A stretch of 22,795 nucleotides of DNA from Chloroflexota bacterium. GTDB lineage: Bacteria; Chloroflexota; UBA6077; JACCZL01. Below, in pieces: positions 14,195 through 20,838 of this stretch. A program made the translations under genes and the position numbers. The stretch covers positions 1-22,795 of the forward strand of contig JADLFM010000044.1 in NCBI GenBank assembly GCA_020845495.1, written 5' to 3'. Under the pieces are notes generated by a model. It did no database searches. It had not been told where the DNA came from and was given only the letters and a program-made list of their open reading frames with translations. Each line of letters begins with the position of its first letter. Position 1 is the first letter of the stretch.

Positions 14195-14209
14195 TTGACT
14201 GACAGTCAA
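14195..14209. promoter_or_regulatory. Operator 1, TTGAC-N5-GTCAA
   Basis: TTGACTGACAGTCAA is a perfect inverted repeat. Its core TGAC-N5-GTCA recurs at 14256-14268 and 14278-14290. It lies 60 bp upstream of operator 2, between the acpS promoter and the XRE promoter. Confidence 0.65.
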
Positions 14210-14238
14210 TACCAGATGGACAGTTCGGAGTTTTCCAC

Positions 14239-14251
14239 GGACAGTCTGTCC
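14239..14251. promoter_or_regulatory. Palindrome GGACAG-T-CTGTCC
   Basis: This is a 13-bp perfect palindrome. Half of it (GGACAGT) also occurs at 14218-14224, exactly 21 bp away, which puts both on the same DNA face. It is related to, but not the same as, the TGAC-N5-GTCA sites, so it may bind a second regulator or a variant dimer. Confidence 0.45.
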
Positions 14252-14253
14252 AT

Positions 14254-14270
14254 ATTGACTCCGGGTCAAT
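14254..14270. promoter_or_regulatory. Operator 2, ATTGAC-N5-GTCAAT, overlapping the -35
   Basis: Six-base arms are perfect around TCCGG. The left arm doubles as a -35 box (TTGACT, 14255-14260). Binding here would block RNA polymerase at the XRE promoter. Confidence 0.65.
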
Positions 14271-14284
14271 GTTCGTGTGACAAT
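14255..14284 (+). promoter_or_regulatory. XRE gene promoter, apparently leaderless
   Basis: TTGACT (14255-14260) and GACAAT (14279-14284) are 18 bp apart, and the ATG is at 14290, where transcription would begin. There is no Shine-Dalgarno sequence before this ATG, which agrees with a leaderless message. Confidence 0.5.
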
Positions 14285-14290
14285 CAGTCA
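14278..14290. promoter_or_regulatory. Operator 3, TGAC-N5-GTCA, overlapping -10 and start codon
   Basis: TGACAATCAGTCA has four-base perfect arms. It is 22 bp (about two helical turns) downstream of operator 2 and runs into the first base of the XRE ATG. Confidence 0.55.
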
Positions 14291-14715
14291 TGGTCACTGA
14301 AGGCACGCACCCGTTCGGGGCCCTTCTCCGCTCACTGCGCGTGCGCGTGGGCCTTTCCCAGAATCAGCTTGCCCGCCGGGCCGGCGTCGATCCGGCCTAC
14401 GTCAACCGGCTGGAGCGCGCCGCGACCACGTCCACCAGCCTGCCCAGCCGCAAGGTCGTCATGGCGCTGGCCGACACGGTCGAGGCCGGACCAGTCGACG
14501 TTGAGCGGCTGCTGGTGGCGGCGGGGCTGTGCCCCGAGTCCATCGTGCGCCTGGGCGGCTGGGATCAGAGTCTGGGGGACATCGCATCGGTGCTGGCCGA
14601 CGCCCGCCTCAGCACCGATGACCGGGCGGAGCTTCGCGAGCTGCTGCGGATCGTCGCCGCGCGCTGGCGAACCGGGTCGCCTTCGCCAATGGGGCCGACC
14701 GCCGCGAGCGCCTGA
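14290..14715 (+). CDS. XRE-family helix-turn-helix regulator
   Basis: This 141-residue protein has an N-terminal HTH_3/XRE domain (about 9-66): FGALLRSLRVRVGLSQNQLA, RRAGVDPAYVNRLERA (recognition helix near DPAYVNRLE), then KVVMALADTV. The C-terminal part (about 70-130) is helical, with LLVAAGLCPESIV and DDRAELRELLRIVAAR, and carries no catalytic motif I recognise; it may form the dimer. The upstream region has three TGAC-N5-GTCA operators, two of them over its own -35, -10 and start codon, so negative autoregulation is likely. The divergent acpS promoter is 40 bp from the first operator and could be co-regulated. There is no toxin-like partner gene: the next gene is mutM, with its own promoter. 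Confidence 0.85.
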   Translation: MVTEGTHPFGALLRSLRVRVGLSQNQLARRAGVDPAYVNRLERAATTSTSLPSRKVVMALADTVEAGPVDVERLLVAAGLCPESIVRLGGWDQSLGDIASVLADARLSTDDRAELRELLRIVAARWRTGSPSPMGPTAASA

Positions 14716-14745
14716 CCCACGCTGTCCTTGCCGGGCCGCCCCGGC

Positions 14746-14773
14746 CAACAGCCGTCACCCAACAGCCGTCACC
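14746..14773 (+). repeat. Perfect 14-bp tandem duplication
   Basis: CAACAGCCGTCACC occurs twice without a gap, 31 bp after the XRE stop. It is not coding and no function is apparent. Confidence 0.9.
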
Positions 14774-14865
14774 AGGCAGACGAACCTGGCCGCCGGCGTC
14801 GGCGGCAGTTCGCGTCAACGCCGATGGGCATCCCCGCTGACGCTATCCCCCGCTGACCCCACCCC

Positions 14866-14874
14866 TGGTACACT
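14866..14874 (+). promoter_or_regulatory. Extended -10 promoter for mutM
   Basis: TGG-TACACT lies 75 bp upstream of the GTG start of mutM, and no -35 is visible. Confidence 0.5.
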
Positions 14875-14948
14875 CGATGGAAGACGCCAGACCTGCGGCG
14901 TCGCCTGCGAACGGCGTTGCCGTCGGACACGGTCGAGGGGGAGGCGCG

Positions 14949-15797
14949 GTGCCGGAGCTTCCAGAGGTCGAGACGACGGCGCGCGGGCTACGCGAGCGCA
15001 TCCTCGGCCGCACCATCGTCGAGGTCGGCTCGCTCGACTGGCCACGGATGGCCCCGAACGCCTCGCTCGAGATGCTCGCGTCGGCCGCCGTCGGTCGGAC
15101 CATCGAGTCGGTCAGCCGACGTGGCAAGTACGTGGTGGTCGGCCTGGAGGGCGACGTCTTTCTGGTGCTCCACCGGAAGATGAGCGGCAACCTCATTCTG
15201 CGGACAGGCGATCTGCCCATCGTCGGGCACACGCACCTGACGGTCACGCTTGACGATGGCTGGCGCCTTGACTTTGTAGACCCCCGCAAGTTCGGACGGA
15301 TCTACCTGTTCCTGACCCGCGACGCCGTCAACGAGTTCCTCGACGAGCGGCTCGGTCCCGAGCCGCTGGAGATCGAGTTCCAGCACTTTGACGCGCTTCT
15401 GGAGCGGCGACACGGCCGGCTCAAAGCCCTCCTGCTCGACCAGGGATTCGTGGCCGGCATCGGCAACCTCTACGCCGACGAGATCCTCTGGGAGGCCCGC
15501 TTGCACCCTGAGCGCTCGGTGGAGTCGTTGCACTGCGACGAGCGGCAGCGGCTTCATACGGCGATGCAGCAGGTGCTCGAAGCGGCCATCGTCAGGCGTG
15601 GCACCTCGCTCTCGGATTATGTCGATGCGAGCGGCGAGCAGGGGACCAACCAGGAGTACCTTCAGGTGTACGGTCGGCATGGGCTGCCCTGCTCCCGGGA
15701 GGTCTGCGGTCAGGCGATCGTCCGCACCGTCGTGGCGCAGCGCGGCACCTGGTACTGCCCCAGCTGTCAGCCGGTCGCCATCCCCGCCCCGGCCTGA
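14949..15797 (+). CDS. mutM: Formamidopyrimidine-DNA glycosylase
   Basis: This 282-residue Fpg/MutM removes oxidised purines such as 8-oxoguanine from DNA and cuts the abasic strand. After the initiator comes PELPEVET: P2 is the nucleophile and E3 the acid. K60 in SRRGKYVVV matches the conserved lysine, and DPRKFGR and the H2TH region (FVAGIGNLYADEILWEARLHP) are present. The C-terminal zinc finger is intact: C248-x4-C253-x16-C270-x2-C273, with the lesion-reading loop near QRGTWYCPSC. I start at the GTG (14949) because the catalytic proline must be residue 2 and GGGGGAGG lies four bases upstream. It converges on the M16 peptidase gene with a 24-bp gap. Confidence 0.95.
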   Translation: MPELPEVETTARGLRERILGRTIVEVGSLDWPRMAPNASLEMLASAAVGRTIESVSRRGKYVVVGLEGDVFLVLHRKMSGNLILRTGDLPIVGHTHLTVTLDDGWRLDFVDPRKFGRIYLFLTRDAVNEFLDERLGPEPLEIEFQHFDALLERRHGRLKALLLDQGFVAGIGNLYADEILWEARLHPERSVESLHCDERQRLHTAMQQVLEAAIVRRGTSLSDYVDASGEQGTNQEYLQVYGRHGLPCSREVCGQAIVRTVVAQRGTWYCPSCQPVAIPAPA

Positions 15798-15821
15798 CCG
15801 TTTCCAGCCCTCTGTTGGCCC

Positions 15822-17081
15822 TCAGTCGGCCATCAACTTCTGGAAGCGCCCCTCGCTCCGGTACGGTCCGACGACCGCCAGCGACATCCGCTCGGGTCGC
15901 AGCAGCTCGTCGGCCACACGGTTGACATCCTCCAGACGGACGCCCTCGATGATGTCCACCACCTCGTCCACCGTCAGGATCTCGTTTCGTAGCAGTTCCT
16001 GGGTACCGATCCACGAGGTCACCGCCCGGGTGTCCTCCATCCGCAGCTGCAAGCGGCCCTTGATCAGCTCTTTGGCCTTACGAAGCTCGGACTCAGGCAT
16101 GCCCGCCCGCATCCGCTCCAACTCCCGAAGGACCGCGACAATCGTCGGATCGACGCGCTTCGGATCGACGCCCGCCGACACCACCAGTGCGCCGGTGTCT
16201 CGGAAGTGCGCCAGGTACGAGTGAACGTCGTAGGCCAGCGCCAGCTTCTCGCGGATCTCGACGAACAGCCGCGACGACATCCCCTCGCCCAGCACCGTGT
16301 TCATCAGGTCGAGCGCGTACCGGTCTGGATGCTCGGCGGAGAACCCCGGCAACCCGACGCAGACGTGGGCCTGCTCCGACTTCTTGACCTTCAGGGCCAC
16401 CTTCGGGGACGGCTTCGCGATGGCCGGGTACCACGGGCCGGCCGTAGACGGCGCCCATCCGCCGTACAGTTGCTCGGCCAGCGCGACGACCTGGGCGTGC
16501 GTCACGTTGCCGCCCACGGCCAGTACCGTGTTCTCGGGCGTGTAGTGACGGTCGACGAAGCTGACGATCTGATCGCGCGTGATCGCGGAGACGGATCCGG
16601 GCGACCCGCCGACGTCCCGTCCGAGCGGCTGGTTCGGCCACAGCACCTCGTCGATGAGCAGCGCGGCGAGGTCGCCCGGGCTGTCTTCGGTCATCGCCAG
16701 CTCTTCGATGATGACCTGGCGCTCCTTCTCGATCTCGTCAGGATCGAGCTTCGACTGAAGCAGCGCGTCGGCCAGGACATCCATGCACCGCTCGAAATGC
16801 TGATGCCCGACCTTCGCCCAGTAGACGGTCAGCTCCTTGTCGGTCGCGGCGTTCATGATGCCGCCGACGCCCTCGATCTCCTCAGAGATGTCCTGCGCGG
16901 TCGGCCGGCGCTCGGTGCCCTTGAACAGCATGTGCTCGAGGAAGTGCGAGACCCCGGCGATCTCGTCGTGTTCGTAGCGGGAGCCGGCCGCGACGTACAA
17001 CCCGACGCTGACCGAGCGGGTGTGCGGCATGGTGCTGCTCACCACGCGAAGGCCATTCTTCAGGACGGTACGCTCGAACAT
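15822..17081 (-). CDS. M16 family zinc metallopeptidase (processing-peptidase-like)
   Basis: This 419-residue peptidase is of the M16B type (PqqL/YmxG/mitochondrial processing peptidase-like). The inverted zinc motif is H46-F-L-E49-H50, and the distal glutamate is E127 in QVIIEEL, the expected 76 residues after H50. The second half has the paired inactive domain (VCVGLPGFSAEHPDRYALDL, GEGMSSRLFVEIREKLALAY), so it is a full bilobed protein. The frame continues open to 18116, but that extension lies antisense-like across rpoN and is Arg-rich. The natural start is the ATG at 17081, with AGAAGGGAAG about ten bases upstream and the family sequence FERTVLKNGLRVV. In known bacteria such genes often sit near pnp or dut; here it follows rpoN. 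Confidence 0.92.
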   Translation of the reverse strand: MFERTVLKNGLRVVSSTMPHTRSVSVGLYVAAGSRYEHDEIAGVSHFLEHMLFKGTERRPTAQDISEEIEGVGGIMNAATDKELTVYWAKVGHQHFERCMDVLADALLQSKLDPDEIEKERQVIIEELAMTEDSPGDLAALLIDEVLWPNQPLGRDVGGSPGSVSAITRDQIVSFVDRHYTPENTVLAVGGNVTHAQVVALAEQLYGGWAPSTAGPWYPAIAKPSPKVALKVKKSEQAHVCVGLPGFSAEHPDRYALDLMNTVLGEGMSSRLFVEIREKLALAYDVHSYLAHFRDTGALVVSAGVDPKRVDPTIVAVLRELERMRAGMPESELRKAKELIKGRLQLRMEDTRAVTSWIGTQELLRNEILTVDEVVDIIEGVRLEDVNRVADELLRPERMSLAVVGPYRSEGRFQKLMAD

Positions 17082-17281
17082 GGACGGCGGCTTCCCTTCT
17101 GGACGGCCCGTACCGCGGCCACCGAGGCCGAACATCCGCGGCACGAGCGCAATTCGAGAAGTGAAGTGTACTCGCCCAGCAGGCCGGTTCGTTCCAGACG
17201 AGGCTCGAGCATCAGAGCGCTTGCCCGGTGGGCGCGTCGTGGCAGCATGGAAACGCCAACGCGCCTGCAGCCGCCCCGGTG

Positions 17282-18706
17282 CTACCGCAGCGAGGACGGC
17301 AGGATGTCGAGCTGCATCCGGTACTTCGCCACCGTCCGCCGCGCGATCTCGATGCCGCGATCCCGCAGCCGCTCGGCGATCTGTGCGTCGGTCAGGGGCC
17401 GGCCTTCCTTCTCCACCATCTCCTTGATGATGTCCTTGACGCTCAACGACGGCGTGAAGAAGTGGCTGAAGGGGATCACCTCGCCCGCCGGGAGCATCAC
17501 GTACTTCGCAGCGGTGGCTCGGCTCACCGTGGACTCGTGGATGCCCAGCTCGGCAGCGACGGCGGCCCGGCTGAGCGGGCGCAGGTGGCGGACGCCGTGT
17601 TCCAGGAACTCCTTCTGCTTCCCCACGAGACAGGTCGTGATGTTGTGAATCGTCTGCCGACGCTGGTTGATGTTCGCGATGAACAGCTTGGCGCGCCCGA
17701 CATACTGCTGGACGTGCCGCTTCTCGTCGGTTGACATCGTGCCGTTCTTCGGCAGCTCGGTCGAGATGCGCGTGTACATCGGGTTGACGCGCAGCACGAA
17801 CCGGCGCGACTCGACAACCTCGACCTCGAAGCCGGCCTCGCCCCTGGCGATGATCACGTCCGGCAGGATGTACATGGCGCGGGTGTCCCGGTCGCGCGTG
17901 TTGGTGGCCGAGAAGCCGTGGGCCGGGTGCGGGTTCAGCTTCGCCTTGACGAACTCCCAGACATCGGACACGGTATCCTGCGAGATCTTGAGATCGTGGG
18001 CGATCTTTGCGAACTTGTGCTCGCCCAGCTCGACCATGTAGTGCTCGATGATCTCGCGGGCGTACGGCTGCTGGATGCCCAGCACCTCCAGGTACGCCAG
18101 TTGAATCAGCAAGCACTCGTGCAGGTTGCGCGCGCCGATGCCAATCGGCTCCTGCGCCTGAAGCTGCTCCAACACGTGTTTGACGCGTGCCTCGGAGACT
18201 TCCAGGTCGTAGGCCGCCTCCTCCACCGATGTGGAGAGGTACCCCTTGTCGTCCAGGCTGCCGATCAGGTAATCGGCAATGGGCAGATCCTCGTCGTCAA
18301 GGATCGCGCCCAGCTCCCCGAGCAGCCTCTCGGCCAGCGTCTCTTCTGAGGCGACCTGCGTCAGCGGATCGAACTCCTCATCCGTCAGGCGCTGCGCCGA
18401 TGGGGGCGGTGGGTCGTCGTACATGCCGGCCGCGAGATCTTCGCCAGCGTCGCGCGGGAGATCCTCGCTCCGCTGCCGCTGGATGCACCAGGGGCAGACC
18501 TTTCCTTGCAACTCACTGCCGCAGGCCTGGCAGGTGGGGACGTCAACCAGCTCCAGCGCAGGATTGTCGTTGAGCTCATTGGCGATTTGCTGCTGCAGCT
18601 CCTGCGAGGACAGCTCCAGAATGTAGCTGGCCGCGACGAGCCGTGGCGAGACCCTGAGCTGCTGCTGTCCGCTCAGGTCTTGCGAGAAATCGAGGTCCAT
18701 CTCCAT
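17282..18706 (-). CDS. rpoN: RNA polymerase sigma-54 factor with a four-cysteine insert
   Basis: This 474-residue sigma-54 is complete. Region I (1-52) is Gln/Leu-rich (LVAASYILELSSQELQQQIA, then NPALEL). The core-binding domain follows (ADYLIGSLDDKGYLS, IGIGARNLHECLLIQL), then the HTH (LSRAAVAAELGIHESTVSRA) and, near the end, the RpoN box ARRTVAKYR. Between region I and the core lies C59-x2-C62-x8-C71-x2-C74 (CQACGSELQGKVCPWC), a zinc-knuckle-like insert that the enterobacterial proteins lack. It needs an AAA+ activator to open promoters; one is encoded just upstream (20608). The ATG has GGGAGGCAGG before it, and a -24/-12 promoter lies 33 bp upstream, so rpoN may be transcribed by its own product. 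Confidence 0.95.
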   Translation of the reverse strand: MEMDLDFSQDLSGQQQLRVSPRLVAASYILELSSQELQQQIANELNDNPALELVDVPTCQACGSELQGKVCPWCIQRQRSEDLPRDAGEDLAAGMYDDPPPPSAQRLTDEEFDPLTQVASEETLAERLLGELGAILDDEDLPIADYLIGSLDDKGYLSTSVEEAAYDLEVSEARVKHVLEQLQAQEPIGIGARNLHECLLIQLAYLEVLGIQQPYAREIIEHYMVELGEHKFAKIAHDLKISQDTVSDVWEFVKAKLNPHPAHGFSATNTRDRDTRAMYILPDVIIARGEAGFEVEVVESRRFVLRVNPMYTRISTELPKNGTMSTDEKRHVQQYVGRAKLFIANINQRRQTIHNITTCLVGKQKEFLEHGVRHLRPLSRAAVAAELGIHESTVSRATAAKYVMLPAGEVIPFSHFFTPSLSVKDIIKEMVEKEGRPLTDAQIAERLRDRGIEIARRTVAKYRMQLDILPSSLR

Positions 18707-18738
18707 GGGTCAGCCTGCCTCCCATGGGCGCAGGGAAA

Positions 18739-18754
18739 AGCAAGTTCTGTGCCA
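18739..18754 (-). promoter_or_regulatory. Sigma-54 (-24/-12) promoter upstream of rpoN
   Basis: The minus strand reads TGGCAC-N5-TTGCT. The invariant GG and GC are at the exact spacing of the consensus TGGCAC-N5-TTGCW. The predicted start is near 18728, about 22 nt before the rpoN ATG at 18706. Confidence 0.8.
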
Positions 18755-18772
18755 CGCCCCTGAAACGGGAAA

Positions 18773-18811
18773 TCCCGACCCTGTGCCGGCCGTCGCCGGG
18801 AAAGGTCGGGA
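18773..18811 (-). terminator. Two-part hairpin between the activator operon and rpoN
   Basis: TCCCGACC pairs with GGTCGGGA, and an inner CCGGC pairs with GCCGG around CGTC, with a small internal loop. On the minus strand it is followed by TTTCCCGTTT. It probably ends transcription from the activator operon, but lies 45-83 bp upstream of the predicted rpoN start and could also be an activator-binding dyad. Confidence 0.5.
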
Positions 18812-18823
18812 CCTGCGAAATCT

Positions 18824-18840
18824 GCGAGGCGCAGCCTCGC
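18824..18840 (-). terminator. Hairpin directly after the small membrane protein gene
   Basis: GCGAGGC-GCA-GCCTCGC is a perfect 7-bp stem four bases after the stop codon at 18844. There is only a weak T-run (AGATTTC) behind it, so it probably works with the second hairpin at 18773-18811. Confidence 0.5.
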
Positions 18841-18843
18841 CGG

Positions 18844-19191
18844 TTAGAGGTCGTCGATGGCTCGTTCGGCCCGCTTGAAGCCCTGGGCCACGGACGTCTC
18901 GACCTCGTGCAGGAGCGCTCGGAGCACCGGCTTCATCTCGGGCAGGAACTTCTCGCCCAGCAGCTCCCGCCCCGCCGCCAGCGGCTCGGCGCCGAACAAC
19001 GCGGCGGCCTGCTCGGCCAGCGAGTCTGAGACGACCTCGACCGGCGTCGGTTTGGGCGCAAAGATGCGCCGCAACAGGAAGAGCAGCAGCCCGGCGCCCA
19101 CCGCCAGCCCGACGAAGACGCCGATCTGCGTGCCCCGTCCGCCGCTCTCCCAGTCGGTCCAGGTCTCCTCAGTACCCCTATCGTTCTCCAT
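18844..19191 (-). CDS. Small single-pass membrane protein coupled to the sigma-54 activator
   Basis: This 115-residue protein is of unknown function. A short acidic, Trp-containing N-terminus (MENDRGTEETWTDWESGG) leads to one transmembrane helix (about 22-41, IGVFVGLAVGAGLLLFLL) followed by RR, so the C-terminal part (about 43-115) is probably cytoplasmic. That part is helical and amphipathic (LGEKFLPEMKPVLRALLHEV, then VAQGFKRAERAIDDL). The ATG at 19191 has GGAGG six bases upstream, located inside the activator gene, and overlaps its stop by 14 bp, so the two are translationally coupled. It could modulate the activator at the membrane, but no family resemblance supports this. Confidence 0.7.
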   Translation of the reverse strand: MENDRGTEETWTDWESGGRGTQIGVFVGLAVGAGLLLFLLRRIFAPKPTPVEVVSDSLAEQAAALFGAEPLAAGRELLGEKFLPEMKPVLRALLHEVETSVAQGFKRAERAIDDL

Positions 19192-20608
19192 CGCCGTCCT
19201 CCAGCGCGACCTTGCCGCCAAGCCGGTTCTCGGCAAGGCTGCGTTCCAGGTGGGCAATGTCTATGCCAAGCATGCGGGACGCCGCGTGCCGGTTGCCGTT
19301 CGTCCGGTCAAGCGCCCGCGTGACCATTTTGCGCTCGACCTCGGCCAGCACCTCCGGCAGGGACTCACCCTGCTGCAAGCGCTGGTTCAGATCGATGAAG
19401 CTCAGCTCCTCGGTGTCGTCGAGCGCCAGGTGCTGGCTCGTGATGATCCCGCCGCGCGCCATGATGACGGCCCGCTCGATGGTGTGTTCGAGCTGCCGCA
19501 CGTTGCCGGGCCAGTCGTAGTTGACCAGCGTCTGCATCGCCTCTTCCGAGATCCGGGCCGGCGCTGAGGTCGGCGTATAGCGAAACTTGACCAGGAAATG
19601 CTCGGTCAGCAGCGGGATGTCGTCCTTGCGCTCGCGGAGCGGCGGTACGTGGATGGTCACGACGTTCAGCCGGTAGTAGAGGTCTTCGCGGAACCGGCCG
19701 GCGTCGACCTCCTCCTTCAGGTTGCGATTCGTCGCCGCCACGATCCGGCAGTCGACCTTCACCGCCGTGCTGCCGCCGACCCGCTCAAACTGCTTGTCCT
19801 GGAGCACGCGCAGCAGCTTGCGCTGCGTCGAGAGCGTCATGTCTCCGATCTCGTCCAGGAAGATGGTGCCCTTGTGCGCCATCTCGAAGCGGCCCTTGCG
19901 CTGGTTGAGCGCCCCCGTAAATGAGCCCTTCTCATGCCCGAACAGCTCGCTCTCGACCAGCGTCTCGGGGAGCGCCGTCAGGTTCACCTTGACCAGCGGC
20001 CCGTTCCGGTAGTTCGAGTGGTGGTGGATGGTGTCCGTCACCACCTCCTTGCCGGCGCCAGTCTCGCCCATGATCAGGACGTTCGCATCGGTCTGCGAGA
20101 TCATCCCGATGGTTTTGTAGATGTCCTGCATCTTCTGGCTCTGGCCGATCATCCGCTCGGACAGGTCGCGGCCAAGCTCGGCCCGCAGCTTGCGGACTTC
20201 GGTCGCCATCGACTGGTACTCGTAGACCCGCCGGACGCGGTTGAGCACTTCGTCGATGTCGTCGAACGGCTTGGTGAGGTAGTCGTGCGCGCCGAGTTTC
20301 GTCGCCTCGATGGCCGAGGAAGCCGTGCCGTAGGCCGTCATCATCAGCACGGGTACCTTGTGCCCCTGAGACCCGAGGCGGCGCAGGACTTCGATGCCGT
20401 CCATGTCTGGCAGCCGCAGATCCAGCACCAGGAGATTCGGCTCGACCTTCGGGACGGCTCGCAGAACCTCAGCCCCGGACTTGACCTCGATGGTCTCGTA
20501 CCCTTCAGCCGAGAACAGGTCAGACAGGAGCGAGCGGATAGAGGCGTCGTCGTCGGCGATGAGCACACGCCACGATGATCGCGGCGCGGCGGTCGAGTCT
20601 TCTGACAT
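19178..20608 (-). CDS. NtrC-family sigma-54-dependent response regulator
   Basis: This 476-residue enhancer-binding protein has a receiver domain (about 12-128: D20/D21, phosphoacceptor D63, T91, K113). Next is an AAA+ domain (about 153-390) with Walker A GETGAGK (181-187), the sigma-54 contact loop GSFTGA (228-233, where the common form is GAFTGA), Walker B IFLDEIGDM (D252/E253), and NYDWPGNVRQLEHTIERAV near the arginine region. A C-terminal Fis-type HTH follows (about 430-462, NGNRHAASRMLGIDIAHLERSL), whose recognition helix lacks the usual R-x-T-L-Y-R-K-L form. It should activate sigma-54 promoters when phosphorylated. No cognate kinase is adjacent. The start has AGAAAGGG upstream; the gene leads a small operon before rpoN. 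Confidence 0.92.
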   Translation of the reverse strand: MSEDSTAAPRSSWRVLIADDDASIRSLLSDLFSAEGYETIEVKSGAEVLRAVPKVEPNLLVLDLRLPDMDGIEVLRRLGSQGHKVPVLMMTAYGTASSAIEATKLGAHDYLTKPFDDIDEVLNRVRRVYEYQSMATEVRKLRAELGRDLSERMIGQSQKMQDIYKTIGMISQTDANVLIMGETGAGKEVVTDTIHHHSNYRNGPLVKVNLTALPETLVESELFGHEKGSFTGALNQRKGRFEMAHKGTIFLDEIGDMTLSTQRKLLRVLQDKQFERVGGSTAVKVDCRIVAATNRNLKEEVDAGRFREDLYYRLNVVTIHVPPLRERKDDIPLLTEHFLVKFRYTPTSAPARISEEAMQTLVNYDWPGNVRQLEHTIERAVIMARGGIITSQHLALDDTEELSFIDLNQRLQQGESLPEVLAEVERKMVTRALDRTNGNRHAASRMLGIDIAHLERSLAENRLGGKVALEDGDGER

Positions 20609-20756
20609 CAGTCGAACGGGCCCTTTCTAGAGGGAGAATGCGCGGCAGGCGCGCGGTTCACACACCGGCGTCGCCCGTACCGGACACCCTGAACGCCGTC
20701 GAGGCCGCACCAGTCGCAGCGATCGGGACAGATCGACGATGAACGCTGGCGGCCAA

Positions 20757-20765
20757 AGTATGCCA
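20757..20765 (-). promoter_or_regulatory. Possible extended -10 promoter for the sigma-54 activator gene
   Basis: The minus strand reads TGG-CATACT, about 150 bp upstream of the ATG at 20608. The leader 20609-20756 holds no other gene. Confidence 0.4.
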
Positions 20766-20838
20766 CAGGGGACGCTGTCCACCTGAAAATGGCCCGGCGC
20801 TCTCCGACGCCAGCCTGAGCATCAATACGACACCGCAC

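Noticed and set aside
14290..14715. Antitoxin of a toxin-antitoxin pair
   Set aside because: No small partner gene lies on either side; mutM with its own promoter follows, and acpS is divergent.
17082..18116. N-terminal extension of the M16 peptidase frame to 764 residues
   Set aside because: The extension overlaps rpoN and is compositionally like a shadow frame; the family N-terminus and a ribosome site are at 17081.
20750..20766. Second sigma-54 promoter (TGGCATACTTTGGC) upstream of the activator gene
   Set aside because: The GG to GC distance is one base too short and the -12 box is TGGC instead of TTGC; an extended -10 fits better.
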